Below are positions 12,569-25,323 of a stretch of 64,000 nucleotides of DNA, one piece after another (the first letter of the stretch is position 1; every line of letters begins with the position of its first letter). A program made the translations under genes and the position numbers. The notes under the pieces are model-generated. The model did not search any database. It was not told where the DNA came from and saw only the letters and a program-made list of their open reading frames with translations. Location of the stretch: the NCBI GenBank assembly GCA_020726505.1, contig JAHLEZ010000004.1, forward strand, positions 1,674,001-1,738,000, read 5' to 3'. The DNA comes from Leptodontidium sp. MPI-SDFR-AT-0119 (taxonomy: Eukaryota; Ascomycota; Leotiomycetes; Helotiales; Leptodontidiaceae).

Positions 12569-13087
12569 CTTGCTGGTTCTGCGCTTTGCGCTCGACTGTG
12601 GGCGCGCTTTGTGGGATGGTTTTCGAAAGAGGAATCACACTGTTGAGCAACGAGCCGGGGCTGGACTGCTTTGGCGGCGCAGTGAGTGGGTAGTCTTCTG
12701 CTAGTAGACAGTCACAAAGGGTGAATCTGGCGACGACGACGGCGTGTTCCTGTGCAGTGCAGGATTGGGTTTCTTGTCAACTTCGAAAGTATTTTGGTTG
12801 GAATTACGAGGACAATATTGCTCGGCTCTGATTGGTCCATCGGCACTGCCAGCCCCGACCCCCTAAGCGAGGCTTCCGTCGACTGCACTTGCACTTGCAG
12901 TCAGTCGTACTGTTGCACCACCACCAGCCAGCCGCTACGGCTACCCTTCACTCGCCAGAGTCCTGAGCCTCATTGCCAATCTTGAGATCTCCACCAACCC
13001 GTCAACTCCAACTGCCAGCATATTTCCCCATTACCCTCTTTATTTGACTACAAATACTCCCTCTGCCTCTCGGGGGGCCACCTAATT
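12569..13087. promoter_or_regulatory. Bidirectional promoter, RLI1 / CHD1
   Basis: These 519 bases lie between divergent starts. There are CACTTGCACTTGCA-type short repeats at about 12885-12900 and a C/T-rich stretch (12990-13075) before the CHD1 start. No additional gene is seen. Confidence 0.6.
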
Positions 13088-16000
13088 ATGGCTTGTAAGT
13101 GTTTTCCTCTTACTAAGTTGTCCTCTTGGGAGAGAAGCTGTCCTTCGAGCCGCTTGCTCGTCTGCCTTCTCGACAGCACCTGTACTGGACGTTATATATG
13201 GAGGGATTCCAGCCGGAACGCGATACGAACATTCTGCTGGTGTTTCTTCCACTCATGTAGATGTCGTCGACGATTTACGAAACTTTGTGCGGCTTCGCAC
13301 ATTCCCCAGTACCCTCAATCGATCGGACATCATCATCAGCTCGATATCAAACCCATCCCCAAACTCTTCGATTTGCGCCGGCGATGTTCAGACAACATTC
13401 GAAGACCCTACTGTTATGGTTTATATTGTTTCTGGATCGCACACTCGTCCTCTGAGCTGTCTCATGGGTTTTGGAACTCTGGCGTCATAGCAAAGTCGGA
13501 TTTTTTGGTATCAAATGCTAACTTCGTCGTCCTCAGCCCCACCGCCGCCAGCGACACTACTTGACCAAACAGAGTCGTTGCCTCTATCCAATGGACATAA
13601 TACTAAGATGGATGGATCTGCTCTCACAAATGACGATGCCCCTTACGACAGCTTGTCAGACCTCTCTGAGGTTGCCAACCATCCAAACGACGACGGACCA
13701 TCACCGGCGACCTCCTCGAACCATCCATCAGAATTTGGAGCCCAGGACACCGACAATTCCGAGTCTTCCGCTGTAGAGGCTCAAGATGAATCCGACGATG
13801 CTGACTTCGACATGGAGGACAGCCCACCTGAAGCCCCTACAACTACGGCGCGAGAGGAACGGTCTACGTCCACTGAGTCTCGTCGTCCTGCTAAGCGGAA
13901 GCAACCTGCTGAAGATGAGCACATTTTGGCCAATCCAGAACTGTACGGTCTGCGAAGAAGTGTAGGTTATCTTGGAGGCTGTTCCTGGAGAGAACTGAAC
14001 TGACTTGTTCCGCTAGGCACGCCCCGTCCAACAACGGACCATCGTAAGTCCATTACTTCCTCCGTTCCCTTTGGAGACACGAAAGGAGATGTACTGATAC
14101 ATTCTAGATTGAGTCTGATGATGAAAACAACGAAGATTCCGACTCTGATGTCGTGCCAGTCCATCGAGCCAAACGAAGGAAACAGGAACGTTCGCAGCCT
14201 TGTATGCTCCCTTGTTCCTGCACCCTCGCCGTCGCCAGTAACTAACCAGTAAATCTCAGCATCGAAACGCGATACTCCCTTACTACGCTCAGCTTCAGCA
14301 TCTGACTCCGATTCCGATGCCTATGGAGGCGCGCGAGCTCGTACAGCTACAAAGAAGAATCGTCGTCGCCAACTCGAATCTGGCAATCTTGCACCCGTCT
14401 ACCAAGAGAAGCGATGGAACAGCCGAAGAGCTGCTCAGGTCACGGCTGGGGCGTATCAAGAAAGCGAAGCGGAATTGGAGGACGAGTCCGAAATGATGAC
14501 CCCAAACTATTGGGTGGGCGGCGAAACCGAAGACAATACCCCATACATTGATGTCGTCCTGAAGCATCGACTCAAGGAGGGCCAGGATATAAACAAGGAA
14601 GACTTGGGTCGAGATGATTTTGAATACTTCATCAAGTGGCAGGGCAAGTCTCATTATCATGCAACATGGGAAACCACAACCTCCTTGACAGGCATGCGCG
14701 GCTTCCGTCGACTCGAGAACTATTATCGAAAGATTGTCCTCGAAGATATATACATAGCACGTGGCAGCGATATACCCCCAGAAGAAAAAGAGAAATGGAT
14801 GCTAGATCGCGAGCGCGACTCGGACGCTCTACTCGATTACACCAAAGTCGAGCGTATCATCGGTACACGAGATGGCGACGAGGAGACTGAATACTTCGTC
14901 AAGTGGAAAGGTCTCTACTACGAATCATGCACTTGGGAAGCTTCGTCACTCGTTAGTGAGATTGCCCAGGATGCTATAGACAAGTTCTTGGATCGCAGCT
15001 CCCGCTCATTAGTATCCAACAAGGAGGAGACAAACCCAAATACTCGTGGTCCTCACGTGCCAATCCGAGAGCAGCCTTCATACGTCAAGAATGGACAACT
15101 CCGAGATTTCCAAATCACTGGGCTCAACTTCTTGGCTTACAACTGGTGCAAAAACAAGAATGTCATTCTTGCGGACGAGATGGGTTTAGGCAAGACCGTT
15201 CAAACAGTATCTTTTATGAATTGGCTTCGGCATGACAGACACCAGGAAGGCCCTTTCCTCGTGGTTGTGCCTCTTACTACCATTCCGGCATGGGCAGATA
15301 CTTTCGAATACTGGTCTCCAGACGTCAATTATGTCATCTACAACGGCAAAGAGTCATCTCGGAGCATCATCCGCGAGTATGAGCTGTTCTCTGACGGCAA
15401 TGTCAAGAAGCCCAAGTTCAATGTTCTCCTTACCTCGTACGAATACATCCTTACCGACGCCACCATTCTTTCTCAGATCAAGTGGCAATTCATGGCTGTT
15501 GATGAAGCTCACCGTCTGAAGAATCGAGAATCTCAGCTGTATCAAAGGCTCCTCGACTTCAAGGCCCCCAGTCGGCTATTGATCACCGGAACACCAGTTC
15601 AGAACACCCTTGGGGAGTTGTCAGCCCTCATGGACTTTCTCATGCCAGGCGAGTTGGACATTGAGGAAGACATGGACTTGACCGAGGAAGCCGCTGGAGA
15701 GAAGATTGCAGCTCTTACCAACAAGATCCAACCCTACATTCTGCGTCGTACGAAGCAGAAGGTTGAGAACGATTTGCCTCCGAAGAGTGAAAAGATCATT
15801 CGAGTTGAGCTGTCTGACGTTCAGCTAGATTACTACAAGAACATCCTAACAAGAAACTACGCTGCCCTCAACGAAGGTGGTAAGGGCCAAAAACAATCTC
15901 TCCTCAACATCATGATGGAGTTGAAGAAGGCCAGCAACCACCCTTATATGTTTCCCAACGCTGAAGACAAGATCTTGAAAGGAAGTGATCGACGCGAAGA

Positions 16001-18400
16001 TCAGCTGAAGGGGTTAATTGCCAGCAGCGGAAAGATGATGCTCTTGGATCAGCTCTTAACCAAGCTCAAGCGAGACAATCATCGTGTTCTAATCTTCAGT
16101 CAAATGGTGAGGATGCTTGACATCCTAGGCGACTATCTTCAACTCCGTGGATATCAATTCCAACGCCTGGACGGTACAATTGCAGCAGGACCTCGACGAA
16201 TGGCGATTGATCACTTCAACGCCGATAATAGCAACGACTTCTGTTTTCTTCTTTCTACTCGAGCAGGTGGACTTGGAATCAACCTGATGACCGCTGATAC
16301 AGTCATCATTTTCGATTCCGATTGGAATCCTCAAGCAGATCTTCAAGCCATGGCTCGTGCTCATCGTATTGGGCAGAAGAAGCCCGTCAGCATCTACAGA
16401 CTTGTTTCGAAGGAGACAGTGGAAGAGGAGGTTCTTGAGCGTGCACGCAACAAGCTCATGCTCGAATTCATCACCATTCAGAGAGGTGTGACTGACAAGG
16501 AAAAGAAGGAGCTGAGAGAAAAGGCCGTGAAGGCTGGCAAGATCGATGATCCCAGGTCCTCTGATGACATCTCTAGGATTCTCAAGCGCAGAGGACAGAA
16601 GATGTTCGAGCAGTCAGGAAACCAAAAGAAGTTGGAAGAGCTTGATATCGATGCGGTACTTGAAAATGCCGAGGAACACAAGACTGAGGTTCCAGAGGGT
16701 ATGGTCGCGGACGGTGGCGAGGACTTTTTGAAGAGTTTTGAGTACACTGATGTCAAGATCGATCTTGAATGGGACGACATTATTCCGAAGGATCAGCTTG
16801 CAGAAATCAAGGCTGATGAAGAGAAGCGCAACCACGAAGAGTACCTTGCTCGGGTTGTCGAGGAAAATGCGCCTCGCAAAGCTACCAAGAAGAATACTGC
16901 TGAGGTCGAGAGAGAGCAGCGTCTCGCGAAAAAGAGGGAGCGCGACCAAGCCAAGCAGGATGAAATCGATGAAAAGAGAGAGGCACAGGCTAACCGTGCT
17001 GATCCTAAGAGAGAGTTGAATGAGAAGGAGGCCAGGAACCTGTTCCGAGCATTCCTTCGTTATGGGTCAATTGAGGAACGCAGAGATGAGCTCATCAAAG
17101 ATGCTCGTCTTGTGGGCCGAGATCTTGATCTTCTTCGAGCAACTATCAAAGCCATCACGGATGAGAGTGACAGAAGACTGAAAGAAGACGCAGCACGAAT
17201 CGAAGCTATGGAGCGTGAAACCAACAAACCGCTCACCAAGAAGGACAAGAAAGCGGTTCTGTTTGATTTTCTCGGAGTCAAGAGACTGAACGCCGAGACC
17301 GTTATTGAACGTCCAGGCGAGATGATGATGTTGAAGGAGATCATCAACGCCGCATCGGACTTCAAAAACTTCCGAGTGCCTGACGCGTCCAAGGCCGCTC
17401 ACTACTCTTGCGACTGGGGTGCCAGAGAGGATGGGATGCTACTCGTCGGTATCCACCGGCACGGTTACGGTGCATGGGTACAAATCAGAGATGATATGGA
17501 TCTCGGCCTGAAAGAGAAGTTTTTCTTGGAAGAGCATCGCGTTGACAAAAAGGAAGAACGTAACAAAGGAGAAGAGAAGGTTGCCAAAGCTCCTGGTGCT
17601 GTTCACCTCGTTCGTCGAGCCGACTATCTCTTGTCTGTTCTGAAAGCCAAGTATTCCGATAACCAAGCAGCCAAGCGCGCTGTGGAGAATCACCATCGGA
17701 ATAACAAGAAAAATGATCGTATTAATGGTCATCGGCGAACAGACACTAGAGGCTCTGTTTCTGCTTCGCCCGCCCCTCAAGCAAGAAAGCCTCATCGTGT
17801 GCCTGAGTCCCACCACAATCGGGACAGAGATAGAGATAGAGATAGAGATAGAGATATCGACTCTCGCCGACACGGAGATTCCAGCACTCCAAAGCCTGAC
17901 TTGAAGAGAAAGCATAGCGCTCCGGAGGATGGACGTCACCATGACCGCCATTCGAAGCCTAGGAAGTCTGAGAATGGGCACTCTAAATCTGTGGAGGAAC
18001 AAGATTCGATGCTTCGCATGATTTTCAAGCCCATCAGGGACAGTCTAAAGCGTGTACAGTCTGCTACGAAGGACCGCATCAACTCGCAGAAAGAGCGCGC
18101 TAGTGTTATGAAGGCTGAACTCATAGTCATTGGCAATTTCATCGAAAATCTGGCTCGAGAAGAAGAGGGGAAGAACCTCAAACAAAGCTTCTGGTAAGTG
18201 ATCTGCGTCAACAGTGCTGCCGGCTCAGCTAACAAGATAACAGGGAGTATGCTGCCGGCTTTTGGCCTCAACCTCCCGATCCCACCAAAGCCGCTTCTGG
18301 GTCGAAACTGGAAGCCATGTATACAAAGATTTCTTCCACAAAGGCTGAGACCAAGCCTGGTAGTGGTCTTTCCGGGGCACCTATTACCAACGGTGCATAA
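13088..18400 (+). CDS. CHD1: Chromodomain-helicase-DNA-binding protein Chd1, 1547 aa
   Basis: Chd1 is an ATP-dependent nucleosome-spacing remodeller linked to transcription elongation. In order, I see an acidic N-terminus, two chromodomains (about residues 279-340 and 378-430, with FIKWQGKSH and YFVKWKGL), an SNF2 ATPase (DEMGLGKT near 487, DEAH near 597, helicase C with ARAHRIGQ ending near 900), a SANT/SLIDE-like DNA-binding region (about 1105-1315) and the C-terminal helical CHCT (DUF4208) domain (about 1435-1505). There are six exons: 13088-13094, 13537-13961, 14017-14043, 14108-14201, 14260-18193 and 18244-18400. The first coding exon is only 7 bases, followed by a 442-base intron with GTAAGT donor, CTAAC branch and CAG acceptor. 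An alternative start is the ATG at 13515, but it overlaps that branch region. A GAGATA repeat (17826-17857) encodes an Arg-Asp run in the C-terminal linker. Confidence 0.93.
17826..17857 (+). repeat. In-frame GAGATA hexanucleotide repeat in CHD1
   Basis: About five copies of a 6-base unit encode alternating Arg and Asp in the flexible linker before the CHCT domain. Repeat number may vary between strains without shifting frame, since the unit is two codons. Confidence 0.8.
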
Positions 18401-19352
18401 GCTCCTTCTGATGTATCCATTAAAGGATGAAGAACCTATTCTATGGGTCGTAAGATCTCATTTTGCAACATTGCGTTGGCGTTGGCTTGTATTTATTCGC
18501 CTTTAGTACGGGGGCGCACACTGGACTGGGACTGCATTGTCGAGCGGTTGGAATCATTGCATTAACCGGGCGTACGCTACTATCTTGATTTTAGAGGGGC
18601 GTATCATGCTCTTGGTCGGAGTCTTGCAGTTTTATCGAGCATACGTAAGTAAGGGGGTATTGTTTATCAAAAATGTCATGGCTATGACAGCACCCAGACT
18701 GAAGATGAAAGTCCGGTAGAGCAACGTTGAGATATGTTAAAAGTGAAAAGCGGTACTTTTGTGGGTGATAGGAGAGGACCTACAGAGTCATTTGTGACAT
18801 TCAAATAACAAATAGGCACTACAATTTATCCGTTCCTACATTCATTGATTCTCAAACATGACATCGAGTGAATCGCTCTTCCACACCATGCGCATCTGTA
18901 TAAATCTCGAGGAAACAAACGTATGGGAAACTTCTTGGGATTCTACAAGATTCAAAAACACAGACCTTCATCAAACCTCTTGCAGGGTGATAAACAAGAA
19001 AGAGCGACTAGCTCTACCTTTTTAAAATGGAATTACTTTGTTTGGATATGACAGCCTAAGCATAGCTTCACTTGAGACGGACCGACTAGTCGTTTATAGT
19101 GAGAATTTAAGCGAAAGCGAACCAAAACAACCATTATCATTCGCGGCTGCAACAAGTCAAACATGTCAAATAAACCGTGACGAACCCAAAAGTCTAATAT
19201 CTGCAAGAACTAATAGTCAACATGCGGTCAATAGAGTCCCTACTATAAATATTCCCAAAACAAAAAGCATAGAGCTTTCAAATCTCGCTCAGCAAGGCCG
19301 GCCTTTGTCAAGCTAGGTGTTCACTCAAGTCACCTCCAAATCCTTTCACATA
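18401..19352. other. Convergent intergenic region (CHD1 / MOSC gene)
   Basis: This is 3' flank of both genes. It is AT-rich from about 18780 to 19310 with no supported coding sequence. An open frame at 19038-19316 shows no family resemblance. Confidence 0.6.
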
Positions 19353-19987
19353 TTAGACATTCCCCAACCCTTTAAACTTATCAGGCTTCTCTACATAAAT
19401 CTCCGCACCAGGCTGCACATATCCCTCCTTAACCACCATCCCCATGACGCCGATCTTACTCCCCACCACCCTGCCCTTCTTATCCTTCAACACGCACCTA
19501 TCAAGCAAGCCTGCAGGCCATTCATTCAACCTCTTTTTCGGCTCGCGGAGACCAGTGATGCGCACTATGGCGTGGTCGTCGCCGCTCCCAAAGTGGAGGA
19601 GCGTGTCCCGCGAGAGAGAGGTCAGGTCGATGTTGCTGGTGGTTATGTTCTCGCCTAGGTCCCCTGGAGAGATTTTGAAGGAGGGATGTTTGGAGGAGGG
19701 GGAAGAGAGGTGGCTGAATAGGCTGGAGTCGATGAGGTGGACTTGTCGGGCGGAGGTTGTAGGTGTGCTTGCGCAGCTGGGGTGATGATGTGGTCAGCTA
19801 TGCTGTGCTGTCTTGTTTGTCATGCGATGATGTGGTTGTGAGTTAAGTGAGGGAAACAAAGGAACGGTAGTATGTAGTCTTACTGGATATCGCCTTGCAC
19901 GCCGAGGTTGGTGAGGAGGTATATGTATGAAGTAGGAGATTTTGAGAAGCTGGGAGTGGTAGAAATGGACACTGAAAGGACAGACAT
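19353..19987 (-). CDS. MOSC-domain protein, about 175 aa
   Basis: MOSC domains occur at the C-terminus of molybdenum-cofactor sulfurases and as stand-alone proteins thought to handle sulfur carried on a cysteine or bound to Mo cofactor. The typical order is visible: LGVQGDIH, then ARQVHLID, then ISPGDLGENITT, then a LLHFGSGDDHAIVRITGLRE-like strand region and a C-terminal GVMGMVVKEGYVQPGAEI. There are two exons, 19987-19884 and 19776-19353, joined across a 107-base intron (GTAAG donor, CAG acceptor) that keeps frame. The start at 19987 is the only in-frame ATG upstream of the domain; the open frame extends to 20200 without another. No cysteine is prominent in the usual sulfurase position, so the reaction is unknown. 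It is small compared with full Mo-cofactor sulfurases, so it is a stand-alone type. Confidence 0.8.
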
Positions 19988-20773
19988 GGTGTCTTGCCTC
20001 CTTGCCAGTTTCTTCAGTATCTCAGATATTACTTCTGATTCAAATGTGAGTATGTCATTACCGACAATGACGTTCCCTCGATGTGGAAATGAAGCTGGGT
20101 AAGCTTTGGATATAATTTCTGGGGAAGATAACGATAGCAGTCCTTGGTACGGTACTGGTGGTTGGAAGACGGTTGGTGTGCATGCTGCTATTCGAGCCAC
20201 GTTGCAGGGTGGGTTGCTTTGAATCCAATGAAGCTATACAGATCTTCTAGGCTTGGATACTGAGGTGCCCGAATCAAGACTACCTTGATGCACAAGAGCT
20301 TCAGGTGCATGAAACAAAGACAAGCATGTGATGTTTTGCATTGCACCCCACACTTGCAGGTGTATCCTAGCTCACAAAAAGCCACTGCTAAGCGCAAGTT
20401 GGAAGAGGAAGGAACAGCATTGGTGTCTGTATGTTTTGTAAGGATCTGAATTATGTACTCCTCGAGCAAACAGAATGGTATCATCCGCAGTGCCTAGAAG
20501 ACTCAACGCGCCAGGTATCAAACACCTTCTCATGTCTTCGCCATGCCTGAAAATGCCATTTTCGCCATCCCATCCCACAAAAAAGCTGCAAAACGCCTCA
20601 AAATGCCAGTGTCAAATTTTACCTCACGCACCCTTTACTTCTTGTTTTTCCCACTCTCTAAACTGAGGTCCAACGACCATAATGAATCCCATATCATAGA
20701 TTTTTTGGCCGGGCTTGTTCCAGTTGGTGTCGCATTTGACTTTGTAATGTTCTACACGCCATCAGCGCTCGTT
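19988..20773. other. Intergenic region between ATG11 3' end and MOSC gene
   Basis: It contains the MOSC promoter and the ATG11 3' flank. Only short, unconvincing open frames are seen. Confidence 0.55.
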
Positions 20774-23700
20774 TCATGGGCCCATTAGGTTGTCAACGCT
20801 TCGCACCTCGGGGTTGTTAAGAACGTTGTCTCCGCTGCCATTACCATTTTGTCGGCTGTTCGACCTGATCATCTGTGCCTCTGAACTCTCACCGGCTGTT
20901 TGCGTGGTCGCAGGAGCCTTGAGAGATGCTGTGTCCGTGGCGGTGGAGCCCGTTCTATCAAGTGTGGTGGACAAGGGTACTGACTTCTTCGAGTTGTTGC
21001 TACTTCGTCTACTGTCAAGACTCTTGCTGAGCGTCTTGTTGATTCCATCCATGCCACTGCTAGATGACTTCTTGCTGCGCCGAATACTACCAGTTGCATC
21101 GACGTGCGTACTTGCTACGGTACTCTTGCCGAGTCCTGGAGTAGACGGTGCGCCGGGCTTTTCTTCAGAGGCATCGATGAGATACCACCGCAGACCATCA
21201 GAGAGATCAAATGGGTTATCATCTTCAAAAGAGTCGCCTCCATTGCTAGTGAACGACCTTCTATCAGACGGTTGCAGGTGGGTTCCAGTCATCGATTTCG
21301 AGAGGTCGACCACACGGTCTTCGATTTTGTGAATTCGAGCCAGTAGCCAGTCGCGGGTGCGCAATTTATGGGACTCTTGTTCCTTCAAGAAGAAATGTGG
21401 CGCCCCGATGTTGAAAGCCGCCCAGGCCCCAGTAGCCTGGTTTCGCGTAGGCAAGAACAGCGCCAGATCGCCCTCTTTGAAGTTCTTGAAGGCAATCTTT
21501 TCATGGGCTTCCTTCTGAGCAGCGTGAGACTTGTCTCGATAGGCACGAGCATCCTTTGAATACTTCTTGGCTGTGTATTCCATGTCCTTGACACGTTTTG
21601 TGATCACTTCACAGAATGCTTCGACATCAAAGCTGCCAATAGCATTCATGTATGCCTCGTACTTCTCGCTCTCAACGTCTGGATCGTCGTTGTTCATCCA
21701 GTACAGCAAGTCAAGATCTCCACTGTCAGCCATGGCTTTCCTCGTCATAGCCCCTGAAATACTTCTTCTGATTGTCGACCCTGGGTCCGAAGAATCGTTC
21801 GCATTGGATCTGTCCGGTTTGGGTATCCTCTGAATTATCATAGAGTCCCCTTCGCGTGTTACGGAGTAGCTCAATCTTTCCAGAAGCCTGCACAGGCGGT
21901 CATTCTGAGAGTAGACCCGCTGAGTAAGATCCTTGGCTCGTGAGCTTCGAGCTTCGAACCTAGTTGTGAGGTGGTCATGCTTCTCTTGCGCAGAGTGATA
22001 TTTCTCCCGCACTGATCGTAGCTCCTCTTCCAGCCCACCGAGTCGCGACTGCCGAGCAGCTAGATCCTCGGACATGCTTGTGACCTTCCGTTCCTCCTCT
22101 TCCAGTCGAGTTCGCAGAGCCTCTGACCCCGTTTCACCATCTGAAATCTTGGTTCTCAATGTAGACAACTGAAGCCGCTCATCAGTCAATTCTGCTTCCA
22201 GAGCAGTAAATTTAGCGCGCTCCTCTGCTAAGCTTTCACGCAGCTTGAATATCTCCCTCTCTTCAGTAGAAAGCTTCGCATTGACGCCTTCCAACTTAGA
22301 CTTGATCTCGGCGACGGCTGCTTGTGCATCATCACGATCCGATCTTACGATTGCAGCATCACTCTTGACGGAGTAAAGTTCTGCAACAAGATCTCCAGAC
22401 AAGGCAACCAAAGCAGTTGCCAAAACACCGAGGTCGTCGGGAATCGCAGAAGTAGGCGAGAGCTGCGAGTGCACATCTCCCAGTGTCTTCATCTGCAACT
22501 CGGTCTCGTTCTCGGCCTTCTCAGCTCGAGCAGTGAGATCTCTATTCTCTTGCCTAAGTTTTTGTAGCTGTTTTTCCAGAGACTCGTTGGTCTCCCGTTG
22601 CATTTTAGCCTCATCTCGAAGAAAGTCAACTTGGCCTTGGGCTTTTTGGGACTCGGCGATAGCATCCTTGCGAAACTTCTCGAGTTCGTCTTGAAGGCTA
22701 CGCACGCGATCATCGATGGAAGTTTTTTCATTCTCACGAGATCCAAGATACCGGTCCATTTCGTCTTCAAGTTCCTCCAACTTGGACTTTAGACGCTTGA
22801 TCTCGCTCTCAAGAGACTTGCGTTCTTCAATAAATTCACGCTGTTGGGCGTCGAAGTTTTCCATGAGATCTTTTTTCGTCGAGTTTGCCTCTTCAACTTG
22901 CGACTTCATGGTCTCTGCGGTTGTTTTCCGTGCAGAAACTTCCTTCTCCAGCCCTGCTGCACGTTCCCGCTCAGCTATTAACTCGGCCTCTAAGGAAAGA
23001 AGCTTTTGCTGGAAGGCTTTCTCATCAGGTCCTTGATTTGCAGAAAACCTGCGGGATGATACCGAAGAGCGCCTGGAAAGGTCATCCGCAAGTCGCGGGG
23101 ATGCAAGCGGGTTGGCAGTGTTTTGAAGGTCTGGACTGGGGTTCCCAGAGGGAGGGAAGATGTTCCCACTGGAAGCTCTGGTCATCTGCGACTGTCGGTG
23201 CAAGAGATCCTCAAGCCTTCGAACTCGACTTTCAGCAGTCTTTAGCTTGTTCTCAATCTTCTGTTTCTCTTCTTGTATGACGCGAATGAGATCATCGTCG
23301 CCTCTTGTGAGGAGTGTACTACGACCAAGAGCTGCCTCATGGATGCTGCCCGCCTTGAAAGCCTTCGCTCGCTTACTCTGCTGCTTGGTTGGATTGTTGA
23401 GTTCCGAGATAATTTTAGTGACATCCGCTACTACACTAGACTTCGAGTCTTGTGCTTGTAAAATCTCCAGAACCTCTTCGAGGTCCTCTCTGCCCACTTC
23501 GGGCCATTCATCTTCTTCGCCAAGCAATTTGACCTCCAATCCAACGACATCCCTTTCCGTCTTGTCGCCCCATAGTGCAGTCCCTGTGATTTTTTGCCAC
23601 TTCCTGCGCCGCTTGGCTTCTTCATCTTGAAAAGATGCCATCTCATTTGCCAGCGTTGATGAATCTGATTTGACTTTGTCATTCCATTCCCTCCGGCGTA

Positions 23701-25044
23701 TTGCCTCGGCCAAGAACGAGGCATATGTAACTGGCAGCGAGTTTACCACCGACAACAAGTGAAATGCGTCGAAAGCTTCTTCATCCAGGTCCATGGCAGC
23801 AAAAGCTGCATTGGCCTCCCCAACCATAGAGGTCAGAATCGCTATTTCTCGCATTGCACTCAGCGATTCAGCTGCGATCATATTCCGGGCTTCTGTTGCA
23901 CCACGTAGAATCCCATCCATCTCTAGGCACCTTTTTGTCAGATTGGGCAAGAAGTTCTTGGTGTGGAGAAGTGCTGATTTGGAGGCCAACGAAACATTTT
24001 TAGGGGTGTTTGAATAGCCCAAAACATTCTCATAGTCATTGCTGACTTTCTTTGCGATGGCCTCGATGTCTTCCATCAACTGAACGGGTTCCGTAGCTCG
24101 GCCGACGAGTGCTTTCTGGACGCCTTGCTCCACCTTTGCATACATATCATCTGCTTTATTGAAGACCTCATTTACCTTGGCCGCCAGGTCTACACTGTTC
24201 TTGATCAAGCGTGTGGCCACACTGCGAACGAGCTTGCCAGAATTCTTGATTTCATTTGTATCGATCAAGTCTTCCAGCGTAGGTTGCTTCTGACTCTTCT
24301 GAGGATCATGCCCGGTAATGAACCTGATCATTTCGGTCGTAGCTGGTATGGATCGTAGGCGCGACACTGAATTGTTCCAGTCTACACCTGCCAGATCTTG
24401 TTCTTTCTGCACATCTGCCGCCCAGGCCTGGATATCCGCATTCTTCTGATCCAGTGCTTTGACGTGCTTGTCCAGATTCATTACTGCCGCTTCAACGCCC
24501 CGGTTGATAACGTCGACCTCCGTGTAACGTTTCTGTGCTTCCAGCGACATTGTCGAGCAGTCATCCACCAGTTTCAAAGCCCATGATCTCCGTTGCATGA
24601 ACAGGTCCCTCCATGCTTGTAAGTCATTCTGGTCGGCGATCGTATCTGGCGGTCTCGAGACATTGAATTTCGGCAGTAAGGTAATTTCGGTTTGTAGAGA
24701 TTTGGCAGAGCCTGAAGAGGACGGCTGGACTATTCGACGATCGTAGACGAAGATTTCCTTCTATTTACAATTAGCCTTTTTCTCAAGGATGTAAACAATG
24801 AAACCTCTTGCCTCTACAGATAGCCCTTGGAACTTGACTGGTTTGCCGGCCGATGTAAGAGTGATCTGATCTTGTATAGAAATCTTGCTTTGTTTCGAAA
24901 CCCAAGTCTTGAAAGCATCGAGGCTTTTTTAAGAGTCAGTATGGTTTCTCAAGCTTTCCCAGCTAGGACGACTTACGAGGTAAAGGTTCCTGAATCAGCC
25001 TCAAGGATATGGCCCGTATGAGCGAGCAGTATTTGGAGAGTCAT
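20774..25044 (-). CDS. ATG11: Autophagy-related scaffold protein Atg11, about 1388 aa
   Basis: Atg11 is the scaffold for selective autophagy; it binds cargo receptors and Atg1 at the vacuole/phagophore. The N-terminus is ubiquitin-like (MTLQILLAHTGHILEADSG), followed by a conserved helical region (VDVINRGVEAAVMNLDKHVK) and long coiled coils (nt about 23280-21830, heptad-rich Glu/Lys/Leu). The C-terminal claw-like domain begins near residue 1150 (FKEGDLALFLPTRN) and ends near WYLIDASEEKPG, with a Ser-rich tail after it. There are three exons: 25044-24977, 24923-24812 and 24760-20774. Intron 1 (53 bases) has a CTGAC branch and unusual AAAAAAG acceptor. Intron 2 (51 bases) is best explained with a GC donor (GAG then GCAAGA), giving the family-typical VEKEIFVYD junction; a GT donor six bases earlier (TCT then GTAGAG) would drop two residues. 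The length suits filamentous-fungal Atg11. It is divergent from the CENP-H-like gene. Confidence 0.93.
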
Positions 25045-25323
25045 CCTGCCTGCTGCTTCGTTCTGCAGCTATGACAAGCTGCAGAATATATCTTGATCGC
25101 AGAGGAATTGAAGACAACGCTGTCGCATGACAGGACGGGAGATGAAAGATCACAAGGCGCTGAGAGATGCGAGGCCGGAAGCCTTGTTTGAGAGATAGCC
25201 GCCACAATTCACCAGCCACACCTTTGTCTCCGCCTCCGCGCTAGATCGGTCAACGCGTCTATCTTGACTCGTAACGCGTTATCAATAAGTGACCAGGAAT
25301 ATTATTTGAGAGAATCTTCAACT
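25045..25323. promoter_or_regulatory. Bidirectional promoter, ATG11 / CENP-H-like gene
   Basis: These 279 bases contain everything upstream of both divergent starts. A GC-rich segment (about 25200-25275) contains repeated ACGCGT-type sites (25253-25258 and 25271-25276). ACGCGT is the core recognised by MBF/Swi6-Mbp1 cell-cycle factors in fungi, so this could link the kinetochore gene to G1/S; that is inference. Confidence 0.55.

Noticed and set aside
13515..13536. ATG at 13515 as CHD1 start
   Set aside because: It lies in the intron's branch/acceptor region (ATGCTAAC...CAG), and the upstream ATGGCTT plus GTAAGT gives a clean in-phase join. It remains possible.
17439..18002. Minus-strand open frame opposite CHD1
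   Set aside because: Antisense to the DNA-binding region and linker of CHD1; the repetitive Ser/Ile run comes from the GAGATA repeat.
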